The position numbers were made by a program, and so were the translations under genes. The notes beneath the pieces are model-generated. The model made no database searches. It worked only from the letters and a program-made list of their open reading frames with translations, and was not told the DNA's origin. From assembly GCA_030704615.1 (NCBI GenBank), contig CM060732.1, positions 17,484,001 through 17,548,000 of the forward strand: 64,000 nucleotides of DNA, given 5' to 3'. Within the stretch, counting starts at the first letter, position 1. The number at the start of each line of letters is the position of its first letter. Of the stretch, positions 1 to 12,139 are shown one piece after another. This DNA comes from Takakia lepidozioides. Lineage: Eukaryota > Streptophyta > Takakiopsida > Takakiales > Takakiaceae.

Positions 1-1640
1 TTGTGAATGTCCAACTCTGAGGCTGATGGATTGTCATATGACTCGGATGTGATGCCGTGAGCAGAGGATGAAAGGACTTGGTGCTCTTCATGATCTGGGA
101 TTGATTTTGAAGGGTTCGAACAGTTGATGTCGTATTTTGAGGCATTTTCTTTGTCATTCCACACGTTCTTCACATCAGAGACTGCCGTGACGCTACTTTT
201 CTGCCGCAGTAGAAGGGTAGTTTTGTTACAAGGTTGCTTGACTTGAGAGGAGCCCGCATAAGCAACACTTTCGCACGCCCGTAGTGGTGTTGTAGGATTG
301 GATGTGAAGCAGTCACTGGTGCTGGTCTCGCTCTCTTTTGTTAGGGGTCGATGTGTGGAGGGGTCGATGCCCATCCTCTGCAACTTTTTCTTGAGATGAG
401 TGTTCCAATAATTTTTTATTTCGTTGTCTGTGCGCCCGGGCAATCGACCTGCTATGACTGACCACCTGGAGTTCCAAAAGAAAAGATCATATAAACAACC
501 TCTTGCTGGAAAACCAACTCCTCTTCAGGAACGTTGCGATGTCACAAGGTATAATCTCACGATAAGACTGCCAAGAAGCTGCTGATCCCACGACCCAGGT
601 GCTTAGACTAGATATCACCTTAAGTAAAGTCTCTCTGATCCCTCAGAATAGGAATGTACAGACATGTGAAAGGAACCTAGATTATTAAATGATCCATTAG
701 TCATCTAGTAAAGAGACGCAATTTGCGAATCCGTCATGATGCTTGCATTTCGCATGAACTGATCTCAGTGGGTTGTCAGTATCTGAGCACTCAGCAACAT
801 GGGCTGATTAATGTTGTTGTTGTGGGTCGGGTTATGTACAAACCTACACAACAATTTAGCAGCTGGTCACGGATCAGTAGGACTGAGCACTACCAAAGTC
901 TCCATGCAGGGATACATAACCTCAGGTGTAACCGGGCATCAACTAATTGAGGAAGTATATCGTTAAATGATCTGCCGAACAGGTGCCGAGCACTGACCTA
1001 TTTCCTAGAGTGGAGTGCATATGAACGATAAGCTTATCCTCTTCTTCAGAAATGTTGCCACGCTTGAGATCTGGACGAAGGTAGTTGATCCACCGGAGCC
1101 TGCAGCTCTTACCACAGCGAAGTAGGCCTGGAATATGCACCATGTACATTGAGAAACTACCGAAATATATTGATGTCGCTCTTCAAAATATCCTTTCCTT
1201 TAGAGCATTGGAATTTCACATTTTGGTTTCAACGGCTCTAGTTCTCGTAGAGTGCAGTGGAACAAGTTGGCCCAACAGCAGCATCACTTATAAAAAGCTC
1301 ATGGCCGCCAGACTCTCTACTGGACCCTGCAACTAGATTTGAATATTCCTAAGATATATGATTTAATTTAGAAACTTGGCTCCTCCTTACTATAATTTTT
1401 CAAGCTCGCGAGCGCCGACACTTCTTGAATATATCATATATGCAGGTGCCTGCAGCTGACAGTCTATTATTTACTTAAAACTTATAGTTGAGCCTGGAAG
1501 TACGAACCTGCAGCCTTCGGCAACGTGCGCCAGCAGCCTTCCCCATGCGCGCTGATGTATGCCATCAGTCTACGATCCTCCTCCCGTGTCCAAGGTCCTC
1601 TGTTTAACCCCACTTTCGTGCAGCAGGGTTGTCGTCCCAT
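1..1640 (-). CDS. R2R3-MYB transcription factor, 3' end outside window
   Basis: Nuclear DNA-binding transcription factor. Three exons can be placed on the minus strand: exon 1 1640-1508 (133 nt, ATG at 1640), exon 2 1127-998 (130 nt) and exon 3 465 down to base 1, still open at the window edge. Both introns (380 and 532 nt) are GT-AG, and their phases sit where most plant R2R3-MYB genes are interrupted. The protein begins [18 protein letters not shown]2 carries its three spaced tryptophans, R3 has the usual Ile in place of the first Trp, and the end reads [19 protein letters not shown]. The R3 bHLH-interaction signature is not met, because the expected R/K is His in LIVHMHSTL. The downstream tail is Ser/Thr-rich and unmatched. 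No stop or frameshift is seen, so this looks intact. Subgroup and target genes cannot be assigned. Confidence 0.93.
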
Positions 1641-4600
1641 GCTAATTCAGGGCACTGCTCGCCCACTGTTCGCAGTTCTTGATGAAAAAGAGGCCAGGGC
1701 CTACATTAACTCAATAACACAGTTCTATAAGTGAAGTTAATAGTCAGCATCGAATTGGTAGTTCATGTCATGTTGATTCGGACCTTGTTATAAAGGTGGA
1801 GTGAATGGGAGGGGATCAAGAAAGAATCGCTTTCACGAACGGTTCAGCGGTTATAGGTTCAAAGAGTATATTGGTAAAAATTTGGGATTTGTTGCACAGT
1901 GGCCCTGACCTGAAGTCAATGACCCCATATAATACTTGGAAGAGGCCTACATGGCATGAGCACTCTTCGTAATTACTCCTTCTTTTGGAATGCTCGTTAA
2001 AAATCCTCCTTTTTCAATTTTGTAGATGGGCGCGCAGTGCCTTTTCGCAGTTCGGTCCTGTTCCGGACACAATATGACTCAGCATGCCAGGAGGCAAATC
2101 CTGATCACGTGCGACATCTATAACTACCAAGAACATCGATATATATGGTCGCTCATAGTCGCAAGTTCGGCAGGGAGAGCTAGTCTAACAGGTTGAGGAG
2201 ATAGAAATCCATGCTGTCTGTGTCCACACTCACTGCATCAGACAGAGAGAACCGCTGAAGCCTCTTCAAGAGAGAAAAGAAGAGACAAACTCCAAGAAGA
2301 AAGGACCTGTAGGCATATCCATGGAGGGTATTAGTTCAGGTGTTTAAAGATCAGCCAACGAAAGAGAGAGAAACTTATCGAGCTAACGAGACCCGGGCGA
2401 CGCTAACGGGTGAAGCTTGTCCAATTTTATCTGTGCTCTGATCATAGAGAGATCCATTTACGCACGGGTGTTTTGAATCTTCACTTGAAATGGGCTTGAA
2501 ATGTACTACAAGTTTATATGATCTGGAGAGAAGGACATGCGAACTTGGTGCTGCAAGTGCAGCTATGGGGCTCGCCGCTCCACTAAGCCGCAGTGCAAGA
2601 GGTTTATAGTGGAGGCTATAGATGCTCTCTCCTTACCGCTTGTACTCTGGCACTCGAGTACTTAGGGCTTCATCGCCCTTTCATTATGTACTGTTTCCCA
2701 CCATTCCATTGCCGTGGGGGCAATGGCATCCGGTTTGTACCCTCTGATGCGGCCAACTGCTCCATGGTAGTCTTGTCTACCATCTTCCAGTGAATCTAGC
2801 TTCCGCTTCTCCAATCTATTTGATCTAGTGTTGAATGGGGAAGTGCTCATCAAATATCTCACAGTAGATCTGTAAACCCCTGGTGTAGGCTCGCCTTAGG
2901 GATCACACTCAAGTTTGGGAGTGGAGGGAGAGTGGCACGCCAGAATGGGGGTGTATGTTCCATCCTTGAATTGTCATGTACATGGGCTGTCCCCATCATC
3001 TCAAACCATGGTCAAGTGTCTTGTTGTCCTCACAGATATGTCAACCTGTCCTAGAACGCCATGGTCTTGTCCTGCAACGACGTGCGCCAATAGGCACACC
3101 GTGCACACCCATCATCTTGAACAAAAGATTTTTTCTACATAGCACCAACCCACCCCTCGCACCCTTACTAAGTCAATTACAATGAGTTTTACAGTGCCCC
3201 TGCATCTGCAGTGTATGATTGCGACATGCTATATAATCTGTTTTTCGTCCTTGGAAAGAATGAGGTCATCGAGTCTCGGATGTAACCCTTTTCTACTCAC
3301 ACGATCGTGGTAAATGGAGTTGTTTCGAATTGAGCAGCAAAAACATGGAGGAGGTGGAGTAACTGGGGAGGGGCAGGCGCAGGCGGTGTGAGACGCAGCG
3401 TACGGCGCAAGCCAAGGCAACACAGGCCACGCTGTGGCTACCTCGCTGTCTTACGCTGTGCGCCTGCAATACCTTTAGTCCATGCATGCATTGCTCATAC
3501 CCACTGTCTTACTTGTCAGGTACCCATTGCAGATCATTGCTGGAAAGCCTAGAAGTCTGGGCGACCATTTCTGTCAATCATGCGATGAATGCGGTTATCT
3601 CATCATGTTGCAATTTGCTTAGACGGTAGTCACCAGCTTGACATCCTAAATGCAGTTGCTCCATGACCAATCTGGAGTTTCACCGGCCCAGCTATGCAGC
3701 TGCTGTATATGTGTTTTGATCACCGGTTCCTTAGCTTTTATAGATAAGTTGGTCCGGCCAAGGAGAATATCCTGGGTCCGAGGAAGTTTAGGGAGTAGGG
3801 TCATGAAGATTTAGATGTCACTGCACATAAGAAATAAGTCCCCCATGGCCCTGTCCATTAGAAGATGGTCCAGGAATTAAAAAGGGGGTATATAGTAGTG
3901 TATAGTGCTACACAAGGATTTGAAAAATAATCCCTGTGTAAGGGGGTCCAGAAAAAGCCGGTAGGAAGGCAACAGATATTAAATGGAGGATGGTCCAGGC
4001 GCCAAATTGGGTAAGTAGAGTACAGGTGTCAAGTGGTGGTATGTAGGGGTGACATGTGTGGGGCCCTGAGATTTCCTCAGGCCCTGAGATTTCCTCAGGC
4101 CCTGTAAAACTGACCGTTGTAATATGTTCCTACCTACCCCAGCTATGACCACAAACATTCTGGTCCAAATCGACCCGCCGGATTACAAGATTATAATGTT
4201 GAAAATTGGGTCAAAAACAAATTTCCTATTTACAATGGGGTAAAAAACACAGCTTTTCTTATTGAATTTCCCAGCTGTGAAATGTTTTGACATGACACAA
4301 ACCAGAATCTTGTACCCTGCCAGGTAAGACACCTGCCCTGAAATTTTCAGCTTTTTCTGATATGTTCTCATGTGGGCTGCTTTGTATGGCCAATTTGGGG
4401 GGTCAAATTTCCCAACTTCAAAGGGGCAAGCACAAAACCGTATTAAAAAATTTGGTGAAAAGATCTGAACCGTTGAATTGTCAATCGCTCCGGTTGTACT
4501 GTAGTGGGCAGGTTTTTGTAAGCACAGAATAACTTTCGCGCCAATCGGAGCTTCCCTTCATATGATTTTATCCCCTGCCCATGGCTTCTCCATGTGCACC

Positions 4601-5000
4601 TACGTTTGCCTATATTTTTTGGCCAATAGCCCTAAGGTATGTGGGTTTTGGGGGGGGTGCCTTTGCCTTTACCCGCCATTGAGGGGGCGCAATAAAGGGT
4701 GTTGGGAGTCGCGTCACCCTGCGCAAGTAAGGGGTGCGTGGAATTTCTCTTTAACCTAACCTAGTTGAACGTAGGTTGGAGGGCAGGTTAGCTGCCCAAA
4801 ATGGGGCTAAAAACCACGAGTGTGGCAGACTCTAGGTGTTCCACATGGCTGGGGCCAAGCCCAATGACGAATTGGGAAATGTCACCTCATAGCTGACGCG
4901 ATTACCTATCCAAAGGATATCACATTGCACTCTACATTCACAACACGTTTATTTATAGGTGACTGTTTTTTGTTGCTTACATCGCTAGGTCCCAGGGGAG
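1641..5000. other. Intergenic, no gene recognised
   Basis: Upstream side of the MYB gene, then general intergenic DNA. A TTTATAA-type element on the minus strand near 1788-1794, about 150 nt upstream of the MYB ATG, is a weak TATA candidate. An 18-bp unit (GGCCCTGAGATTTCCTCA) is repeated in direct tandem at 4062-4097, with a third partial copy to 4104. The short ORFs here have no recognisable domains and no codon bias that I can see. Confidence 0.5.
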
Positions 5001-5204
5001 TGGATATTGGGTGAAGATGAGGGAGGAATGGAGCCCTTCAGTGCCACTGGTAGTGTTGAGTGCAACCTATGTGGATTAAGCTTTCTTATCGTAAAGATCG
5101 GTTGCTCGCTCACCTCGGCTATAAAGGTGTGAAGAGCGCTGGGGTGGGTTTATGCCCTAAAGCATATATGCGGGTAGAAAGCCACTTCTTCATCCAGATG
5201 TTCA

Positions 5205-5520
5205 ACATGTTGAGGTCTTCTATAATGTCTCTTGCTTCGTAATGAGGTGCTTCTCCAACTCTTATTTTTCCAATGTTAATATTTTCCATCTGGAACATAT
5301 CCACACATGCGTATATAAAGACTGAAAAAATCAAGTGACCATCAAAACTGGAAGCTGGGGATGAGGCTTATAAAAGTGGAGATGGTCATTTGTTTTTTTA
5401 AGGATTTTTGCACACATGTGTGGATCTGTTCCAGGTGGAGAATATCAACATATTGGATAAAGTGGACATTGAGAAGCATCGAATTACGAGGCAGGAGACA
5501 CTACAAAAAGAGCTTCAAAG
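5205..5520. repeat. Head-to-head inverted repeat, arms about 115 bp
   Basis: The minus-strand sequence from about 5320 to 5205 matches the plus-strand sequence from about 5403 to 5520, with a spacer of roughly 80 bp. Both arms read as a similar peptide (CVDMFQMENINI on minus, CVDLFQVENINI on plus). This suggests a fragment of an old coding sequence duplicated in inverted orientation. No gene family was recognised. Confidence 0.7.
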
Positions 5521-5559
5521 TGCATACCATGTAACAGGTCCCAGTATAATTGAAGACGA

Positions 5560-5945
5560 AACCTCATTCATTCAATGGGTGATTGAATGGTTGCCCATCC
5601 AAATGATTTCGTTTGCTTTCAATCTTTGCCACTATGTTCAACATACCATGTATCAGGTCCCGGACTAATATGAGATCAATCGAAATTCATTCGATGGCTC
5701 AACGGATGGTTGGCCATCGAAATGATTTTGGTTCGCTTTGAGACTTGGCCACTATGTTCAATGTGCCATGTAAGAGGCCCCATAGTAATATGAGATCAAT
5801 CGAAATTCGTTCATTGGGCCAACGGATGGTTGCCCATCCAAATGATTTTCGTTCATTTTGAAACTTGGCCAGTGTGTTCAATGTACCCTCTGATATGTCC
5901 CAGTGTAATACGAGATCAATCAAAATTCGTTCGATTGTCCAATGA
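5560..5945. repeat. Tandem repeats of about 120 bp, cluster 1
   Basis: About three full units, each holding the phrases ACGGATGGTTG(C/G)CCATC, TTCGCTTTGA.ACTTGGCCA, TGTTCAATGTACC and TAATATGAGATCAATCGAAATTC. Unit starts fall near 5575, 5695 and 5815, and a decayed fourth unit is near 5935. The units are diverged from one another but each has a close partner in the cluster at 6.59-6.95 kb. Confidence 0.85.
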
Positions 5946-6589
5946 GGCGTTCACTTGTCATCTGGTTTTTGTTCAATGCGAAAAAAGAAATCTTGCATTG
6001 CGTGTACGGCTATTGTACCCATTGAACGGATGTGGTTGAAGCCCTATTTTGCCCGCATGTGCTTGAACATGTGTGCGACACATGTGCGGAGACACAACAG
6101 ACGAATAAATCATTTGCCTCCCCATCGACGCGCTCCCCCCTCAAGCTATTCCACAATTTAATTGAATTTAAATTTATTTTAAGTCAATAAATAAGTTTGC
6201 AGTGCCTTTCATTGGGGGTTTCTGGCACGTATCGATTTTGTTTTTGGCTCAATTTTGTTCTGCGGCTTCCAGCATCCTACCGCTACTCCCCTGCCAAAAT
6301 TTGGACCAATAAAAAATGCCCCAAAAAAAAGTGTTCTCTTCGCTCACTATTGCATAACTCTCTATGAAGAGTGTACGAAGTAGAACACAAAATCAAGTTT
6401 GGAGTGCAAAACAGGGAAGAAACTGTGGTTTTGGGTCCAAATGAATTTTGATCGCTCCCAAATTTGGCACGCACATTGCATATGCCTACATTACACGCCC
6501 CTTTTGAAAACGGAAAAAAAATAAAATCGTGAGTATGCGAAACACAGTCCAACAGGTCCCAAAGCAATAGCAGATCCAACGGAATATAT

Positions 6590-6950
6590 TCAACGGGTGA
6601 ACGGATGGTTGCCCATCCAAATCATTTTTGTTTGCTTCCAAACTTTGCCAGTACTTTCGAGACACCCTCTCACAGGTCCCGGACTAATATGAGATCAATC
6701 GAAATTCATTCGATGGCTCAACGGATGGTTGGCCATTGAAATGATTTTGGTTCGCTTTGAGACTTGGCCACGATGTTTAATGTGCCATATAAGAGGCCCC
6801 AGAGTAATATGAAATCAATCGAAATTTGTTCAATGGGCCAACGGATAGTTGCCCATCCAAATGATTTTCGTTCGCTTTGAAACTTGGCCAGTGTGTTCAA
6901 TGTACCCTCTGATACGTGCCAGTGTAATATGAGATAAATCGAAATTATTT
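6590..6950. repeat. Tandem repeats of about 120 bp, cluster 2
   Basis: The same repeat family as at 5.56-5.95 kb, in the same order and orientation, with unit starts near 6592, 6713 and 6833. Matching units of the two clusters are more alike than adjacent units within a cluster. The array was therefore formed first and then duplicated as a block about 1.02 kb away. Confidence 0.85.
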
Positions 6951-7394
6951 TGTGCTTTGAGAATTTTGTGGGTATGTTCGTAGAAAGATCATAGATTTTG
7001 CGAAATGATTATGAAATACGCAGGGACCAGACGAAATTTGTTTGGAAGACGACCGTTCGTAACTCGTTAGAACTTATTGATTAACATCAATTTTCCTTGT
7101 TCTCCAGCTTTCGGAGTTCATTGCAAATACCCACATACACGTCATGACCAAATATGACACCATTGTAAATTTGTTTACAGGGTGAAATACTTCTTCCCCA
7201 TCACACGAGTGTAAATGTGAAAAAAACGCTGCTCATACAATTGAAATTGACAGGTGCCGCACATGTGCATTGTGTATTAACAAAATTGGTGATATACAAA
7301 ATTGGCGGAATGCCATCACTGTGTTTTCCAACAATATTCAAGGTACAACAAAAATGCATATTGTATATGTACTACGCTGTCAGTCATTGAAAGC

Positions 7395-9960
7395 CTAGTC
7401 ATCACTGTTCGAGGACAAAGAATTTGATGTTGTGGCCTGATTTGCACTGCCAATTGCCAGAGCTTGTGACCGTGATCTTGTGGTCAATGAGGGGCCCAAT
7501 GGCATGTGATCAATTATGGCGTGCATCCGCCTACTTCGCGGCGAAAGTTGACTTTCTTCTTCACTCTCACGACGTGGCGGAGGTGGATTGAGAACAAGTG
7601 CTCGGGCTGCATGCAAATCGGCAACGAGGCCGTCCACATCCGGCAATAGAGCCTCCGAAACACGTTGATAACGGTCTGTCCATAGTCGCCTTCATTTCTC
7701 TACAACTGCCTTGATGGTACTTTTGAAACTTTCCAACTGCCTCTCGCAGTCCCTGTCACTAATTATTGTGTCGTTTTGACGATAAGCCGCCTCGTACGCC
7801 TCATTCATTCGGCGTTGACATATTATAGCATCTTCCAGTTCGGACAGCAACAAATGTATTCCAATAGGTTGTCGGTCATACAATTCGTTCTCCTCCGGCA
7901 CCCATGGAACTTGTGGGAGCCGGATAAACCTGGACCTTCTTTGACTCCAATGCCCTCCCACATTGTGGCAAAACTGCTCTCTCTCCCACTAATCTCGAAT
8001 GCCTCCCGCAGGTATGGTTATCTCCCAGTCAGATGTGACCCAGAAATACTCGGGATCTTTGATGTATGCCGGGTTTCCGGCATGTATGCCATGCATCTCT
8101 CTGTCTGCATTCCATACCAAGTTCTTGCCCCAATGCATATAATTCAGAAATGTGAATGGTAGCCCAATCCAATGGGAGGTTGTGTCGATTGTATTCAAAA
8201 ACCTATGGGCATCCGATCCTCCAAGCCCACCAGCTCATTGAAACGGCGATGGATTGGTGTACAACATTATGGGCAAGCGCTCATCCGCAAGGCTTGCGGG
8301 ATAAGACATGTGAGATGGAACATATGACCACATGATCCAAGCACATGACATCCCTCTGGGCCGTATGGATTCCTACACATCGAACAAACTGTGTCATCTA
8401 ATATCCATGACGGCAAAACGCCTCGTGGTATTTCCTGGGCAGAAGCATGCTACAGTGGCTCACTTTTGTCCAGTCTACTCTAATCTACTCTCATTTTTTC
8501 ATCTTCAAAATACAACAGCTTTGTTTGGAAACCAATTTTTCGGTGATCTCAAATTGAGTTGACAACAAAAATAAATTGCAAAATCTAATTTGAAGTTCGT
8601 ATGAAAAAAGATATAAATGAAAGTAGACTAGTTTAGACTGGACAAATTTTTTGCAAAGTGAGTCACTGTAGCATGCTTCTGCCCTCCTCCCTCTGGGCCA
8701 GTTTGATGTGGCTGGTCATCCTTGTTGTGGTGTCCCACTCTTCCTCTATCTCCAATTTCCAGTTTATGCTTCTGTTCGACCCCGAAATTTTGTGCTTACA
8801 TCGATCGAACATAGAATCCACATCTGCCCAATTGGTATACCCGGCGAACACGCTTGATGCGATGCGAAGATCGTTATACCTTTGCATGTTGGCATAAATG
8901 CTATCCATGCTACGGTTCGACATACGTGCAACACGTTGCAAGCCTGACAGTGCCCGCTCTACCCATGCTTCTCTGGAGACCAAACGGGTCGCCCATTGTA
9001 CCCAATTCTCCCAATTGCCATTCAATGGGACCCATGCCCGAATCTCCAGCGTTTTGGACAAGCGCCATGCAGTTGCCATGACAATGTCCCGCTCCTTTGC
9101 AACGCGTTCGACATCTAATATCAGATTCATCTCGGATTGAATGGCGACCCTTGAGCATTCCCCGGTTTCCAGTACTGGTTCTTCCTTTCTTTTTTCTCTC
9201 ATCCGCAATTCGCTGTTCCTCAACCATGGCTTCATCAGCCACAGGGTCAAGGACGTCCGTAATTTCGTGAATGATGAGGTCAATACTGCGATCGGGCATC
9301 GCAAACTCCGCGTCCATGTCCACGACATTTGTTCGATCCTTATTCGACAACAGTGCCTTCATTGTTTGGAGGCATGTCTTGCAATCTAGCTTCCAACTCG
9401 GCTATGCGTAGTGTTTGCCAGTCTACTCGGTCCTGCAGGGTCCTGATTCGCTGGTCTATTTCCGCCAGTTGTTCCTCTAACGTTGCAGCCGGTTGTATTC
9501 TGAACGTATCTGGGATGTACTCCAAATCGTATAGCAACCTTGCGTTCCTCCTACTAGCAGTTTGTCAATTCACTAGACGCAAGAGTATGACCTCCACGTA
9601 TAACATGGCTGCCAAGGTGTAGGGGATTTGGCCCTTTAAGAGAGGTTGATCCCACAATGTGCAATGCACCTCAGTTGCCCTATACTGGAAATGCAAGTTC
9701 GTGCAAGACCTGGACTCTGCGTAATTGTTTCGGGTTTGCACGTCATGCCTATCCAAAGGCCACAATCGATTGATGTGGTATCATTTCACGAATTTTTTGC
9801 ATCTCGCCATCGGCCACATGAACTCTTCTAGAACATCCTCCCAGCCTTCTTCTGCTAGTATGTTAGGGTCACCATATACTTCCCAATTCAAGTCTTGTCT
9901 GACCATTTGATTTTCTTAGGGGGCGGTCCATATTCATTGGGGTCATCTCTTCAATGATGG
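7395..9960 (-). pseudogene. Decayed RING-H2 finger protein gene, split by a MITE
   Basis: Read leftward from about 9960, coding-like segments follow one another in shifting frames. There is a short coiled-coil stretch (LEEQLAEIDQRIRTLQDRV, 9537-9340), an acidic/basic segment (9360-9140), a Trp-rich segment (NGNWENWVQWATRLVSREAW, about 9100-8700) and a RING-like finger at about 8390-8240. The finger reads CSMC, then SCGHMFHLTC, then CP*C, giving C-x2-C, C-x-H-x2-H-x2-C and a final C-P-x-C whose x codon is now TAA. Coding-like sequence continues in other frames to a Ser-rich end at 7395. A MITE sits at 8437-8684 just before the finger. RING fingers bind zinc and usually serve E3 ubiquitin ligases; that role here is only inferred. 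At least three frameshifts and one stop mark it as dead. It may be transposon-associated. Confidence 0.6.
8437..8684. mobile_element. MITE, Tc1/mariner-like ends
   Basis: A non-coding 248-bp element. Its first and last 21 bp are perfect inverted repeats (GGGCAGAAGCATGCTACAGT plus G, with the reverse complement at 8664-8684). The similarity continues inward through CTCACTTT and GTCCAGTCTA. If the element proper starts at CAGTG..CTCACTTT, it is flanked on each side by TA, the usual Tc1/mariner target. The interior is AT-rich with no ORF. It interrupts the RING-finger pseudogene. The superfamily assignment is an inference from the CAGTG end and the TA flanks. Confidence 0.75.
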
Positions 9961-10106
9961 TCATCGTCCTGGCCCTCTGCCATTCTGCAACAATCGGAGC
10001 AACACTAAACGATGTTTACTAATAAGACGTAACTCTAAACCCTTCACCATAAACGAGTTTGAGTAGGTGTCAAAATAGTTCCTAAAAGCTAATTTTGTAG
10101 AATAAA

Positions 10107-11172
10107 ATGATCCTGGAAGCCAGAGGAGGGCCTATAGGAGCATTCTGCAACGACCTCGCAGAAATCGCGGCAAAAAATACCCCCCCACCCAACCAATGGC
10201 CTCTTTCTCCACGTGACTACGTGTCGTGGAATAATGAAATACCACGCACACAAAAGTTGTGTGGAGAGGAAGTGAGGGCAAACATGTTGTTGACACGTTA
10301 TCCCCATATGTACTATCAAGGTTGTGCTGCTCATATCCTTGACCTCCTTTTGGAAGATTGGGGAAAAGAACAGTGGGTGAAACAACTTGTCAAGCGAGCG
10401 AAGACTGTTGTGTCGTTCATCCGCACACACCACATCCCTTTGGCAATATATAGGAGGCACGAACCCAAATACAGCCTCCGCAATCCAGGCGAAACTCGTT
10501 TTGCCACTAACTTCTTGATGGTGGATCGTTTGGTGACGGTGAAGAGTAGTCTGGAGCACACCATCATCGATCCTCAATGGGATGCGTATACACGGACATT
10601 GCGGGACTCCAGAAAAGCCAAGTCATTGGGCAAAAGTCGAAAAGTTCGAAATAGCATTCGCAGCGATGATTTCTTGAAGAAATGTGAAAACATTGGCTCC
10701 CATTGCGAAGCGTATTCTTGCTCAAGTGTGCTCTGCCTCATCTTGCAAACACAATTGGAGCAATTACTCATTTATTCACAACAAGATTCGCAACAGGTTG
10801 AATCCCGCGAGGGCTGACAAATTGGTGTATGTGTATACCAATTGCCGACTGCTACTTGAGAGGGCAGCGGATGATGCTGCAGCATGGTATGAGATGAATT
10901 TGCATTCCGAAGACTCTGCTTCTGAGGTTGATTCGACGAGTGACGATACTAAGCCTCAGAGAGAATCATCTCAGAGGGAATCATCTGCCTCTGATAGTGA
11001 AGACGGATCCGATGATGCTCCCGAAAATGCGTATGACCCGTTTACATTCACAGAGGATGATGTTTATATCCAGCCGACCTTTGATGACCTTCTTGAAGAA
11101 GTGCGTATCGCAGATGAAGGTGAAGCTGCAATTGTGTCATCCCCAGAACATGGTCCTCAAAATGAACGCTGA
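10107..11172 (+). pseudogene. hAT transposase, C-terminal half
   Basis: hAT-superfamily DNA transposase of the DUF659 type. From about 10270 the sequence reads LLTRYPHMYYQGCAAHILDL, LLEDWGKEQWV, ETRFATNFLMVDRLVTVKSS and EHTIIDPQWDAY, as in the catalytic core of plant hAT proteins. A frameshift near 10690-10720 moves coding into another frame. That frame continues RNRLNPARADKLVYVYTNCR, the C-terminal dimerisation segment, followed by an acidic Ser-rich tail to the stop at 11170-11172. The 160 bp before 10270 do not look like hAT and probably lie beyond a breakpoint. The matching N-terminal half is on the opposite strand at 14041-14693. It is non-functional as it stands. Confidence 0.85.
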
Positions 11173-12135
11173 AGCCACTGGTAGTGCCCCAATGGAGCTT
11201 ACGGGTGATGTACTTCCAGGACCGATCAACGTACGTAACCCTGTTCATACAAACGATGGTATCGAACCCATTGTACAGTCAACGGGACGGGATCATGCCT
11301 CACCGATACGACCAGCTTCACCACAATGCCAAAACCGATCCAGCTCCCCATCAACACAGCGGACATTAAGGAGCAACATGGTTGATCTGTTTTCCACACG
11401 CATGCATCGACCGGGCGGAAGTTGAAGCCTCGGATGATGACAACCTGCAACTACAATTCCACCTTAACCGACATGTTGCGCAGCAGACCCGTGATTCCTC
11501 ACATGTCGGACCATCTAATGCCAGTTCATCTCGGGCAGACCCCCCTTCGGTACCTCCTTCGAGACCACCTTCGGATTGCGTCCCAAGTCTATAAATGACA
11601 GAGAACAGTCCAGCCTTTTGTAGGCGATCGGCCCACAAACAGACCAGATACCGTGTATGGTATTCAAGACCGGAGTGGGAGTCAACCTTAAAGAGAACTA
11701 AATGTGGTTCGAGGTCGCTTGCAGATTCAAAGGCCTGGACATATGAGGTCGGATAGGGAAGACGATTCCAGCACTGATCATGGCAACGGTGGTGAAGTCG
11801 AGGTTGACCCGGATTTTCAACCCGTTAGGATCTTCTTCGTCCCGCCGTCAAAGCAGTAGAAGGAATTGAAGCAAAACAGCTGTAGGCATGCATCAACACA
11901 TTTTAGTGGACATGATTATATTTCTGTAGTGAAGTAATACCAATGTGATCATTGTCACTATGAGTATTTGTATTGCTGTTGTGTATGTGTTGGAAAATAA
12001 AAGATGTTGCCCATGTGTATACCAGCCAAAATGTCGGCCAAAGACACCGTCACTTGTTCATGTTTGTGTTCGATGATTTGCTTGTGGAATGGAGAACAAT
12101 TGTGCCATGCTTTCAACTGTGCATTCATTTTTATT
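11173..12135. other. hAT flank, no gene recognised
   Basis: Non-coding or strongly decayed sequence between the hAT C-terminal half and the first palindrome array. The ORFs that cross it (for example 11366-11638 minus) have no recognisable domain. I see no clear hAT terminal inverted repeat. Confidence 0.4.
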
Positions 12136-12139
12136 TAAA

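Noticed and set aside
1641-3500. Short ORFs at 2593-3487 as small genes
   Set aside because: Overlapping frames on both strands, no domain and no coding signature.
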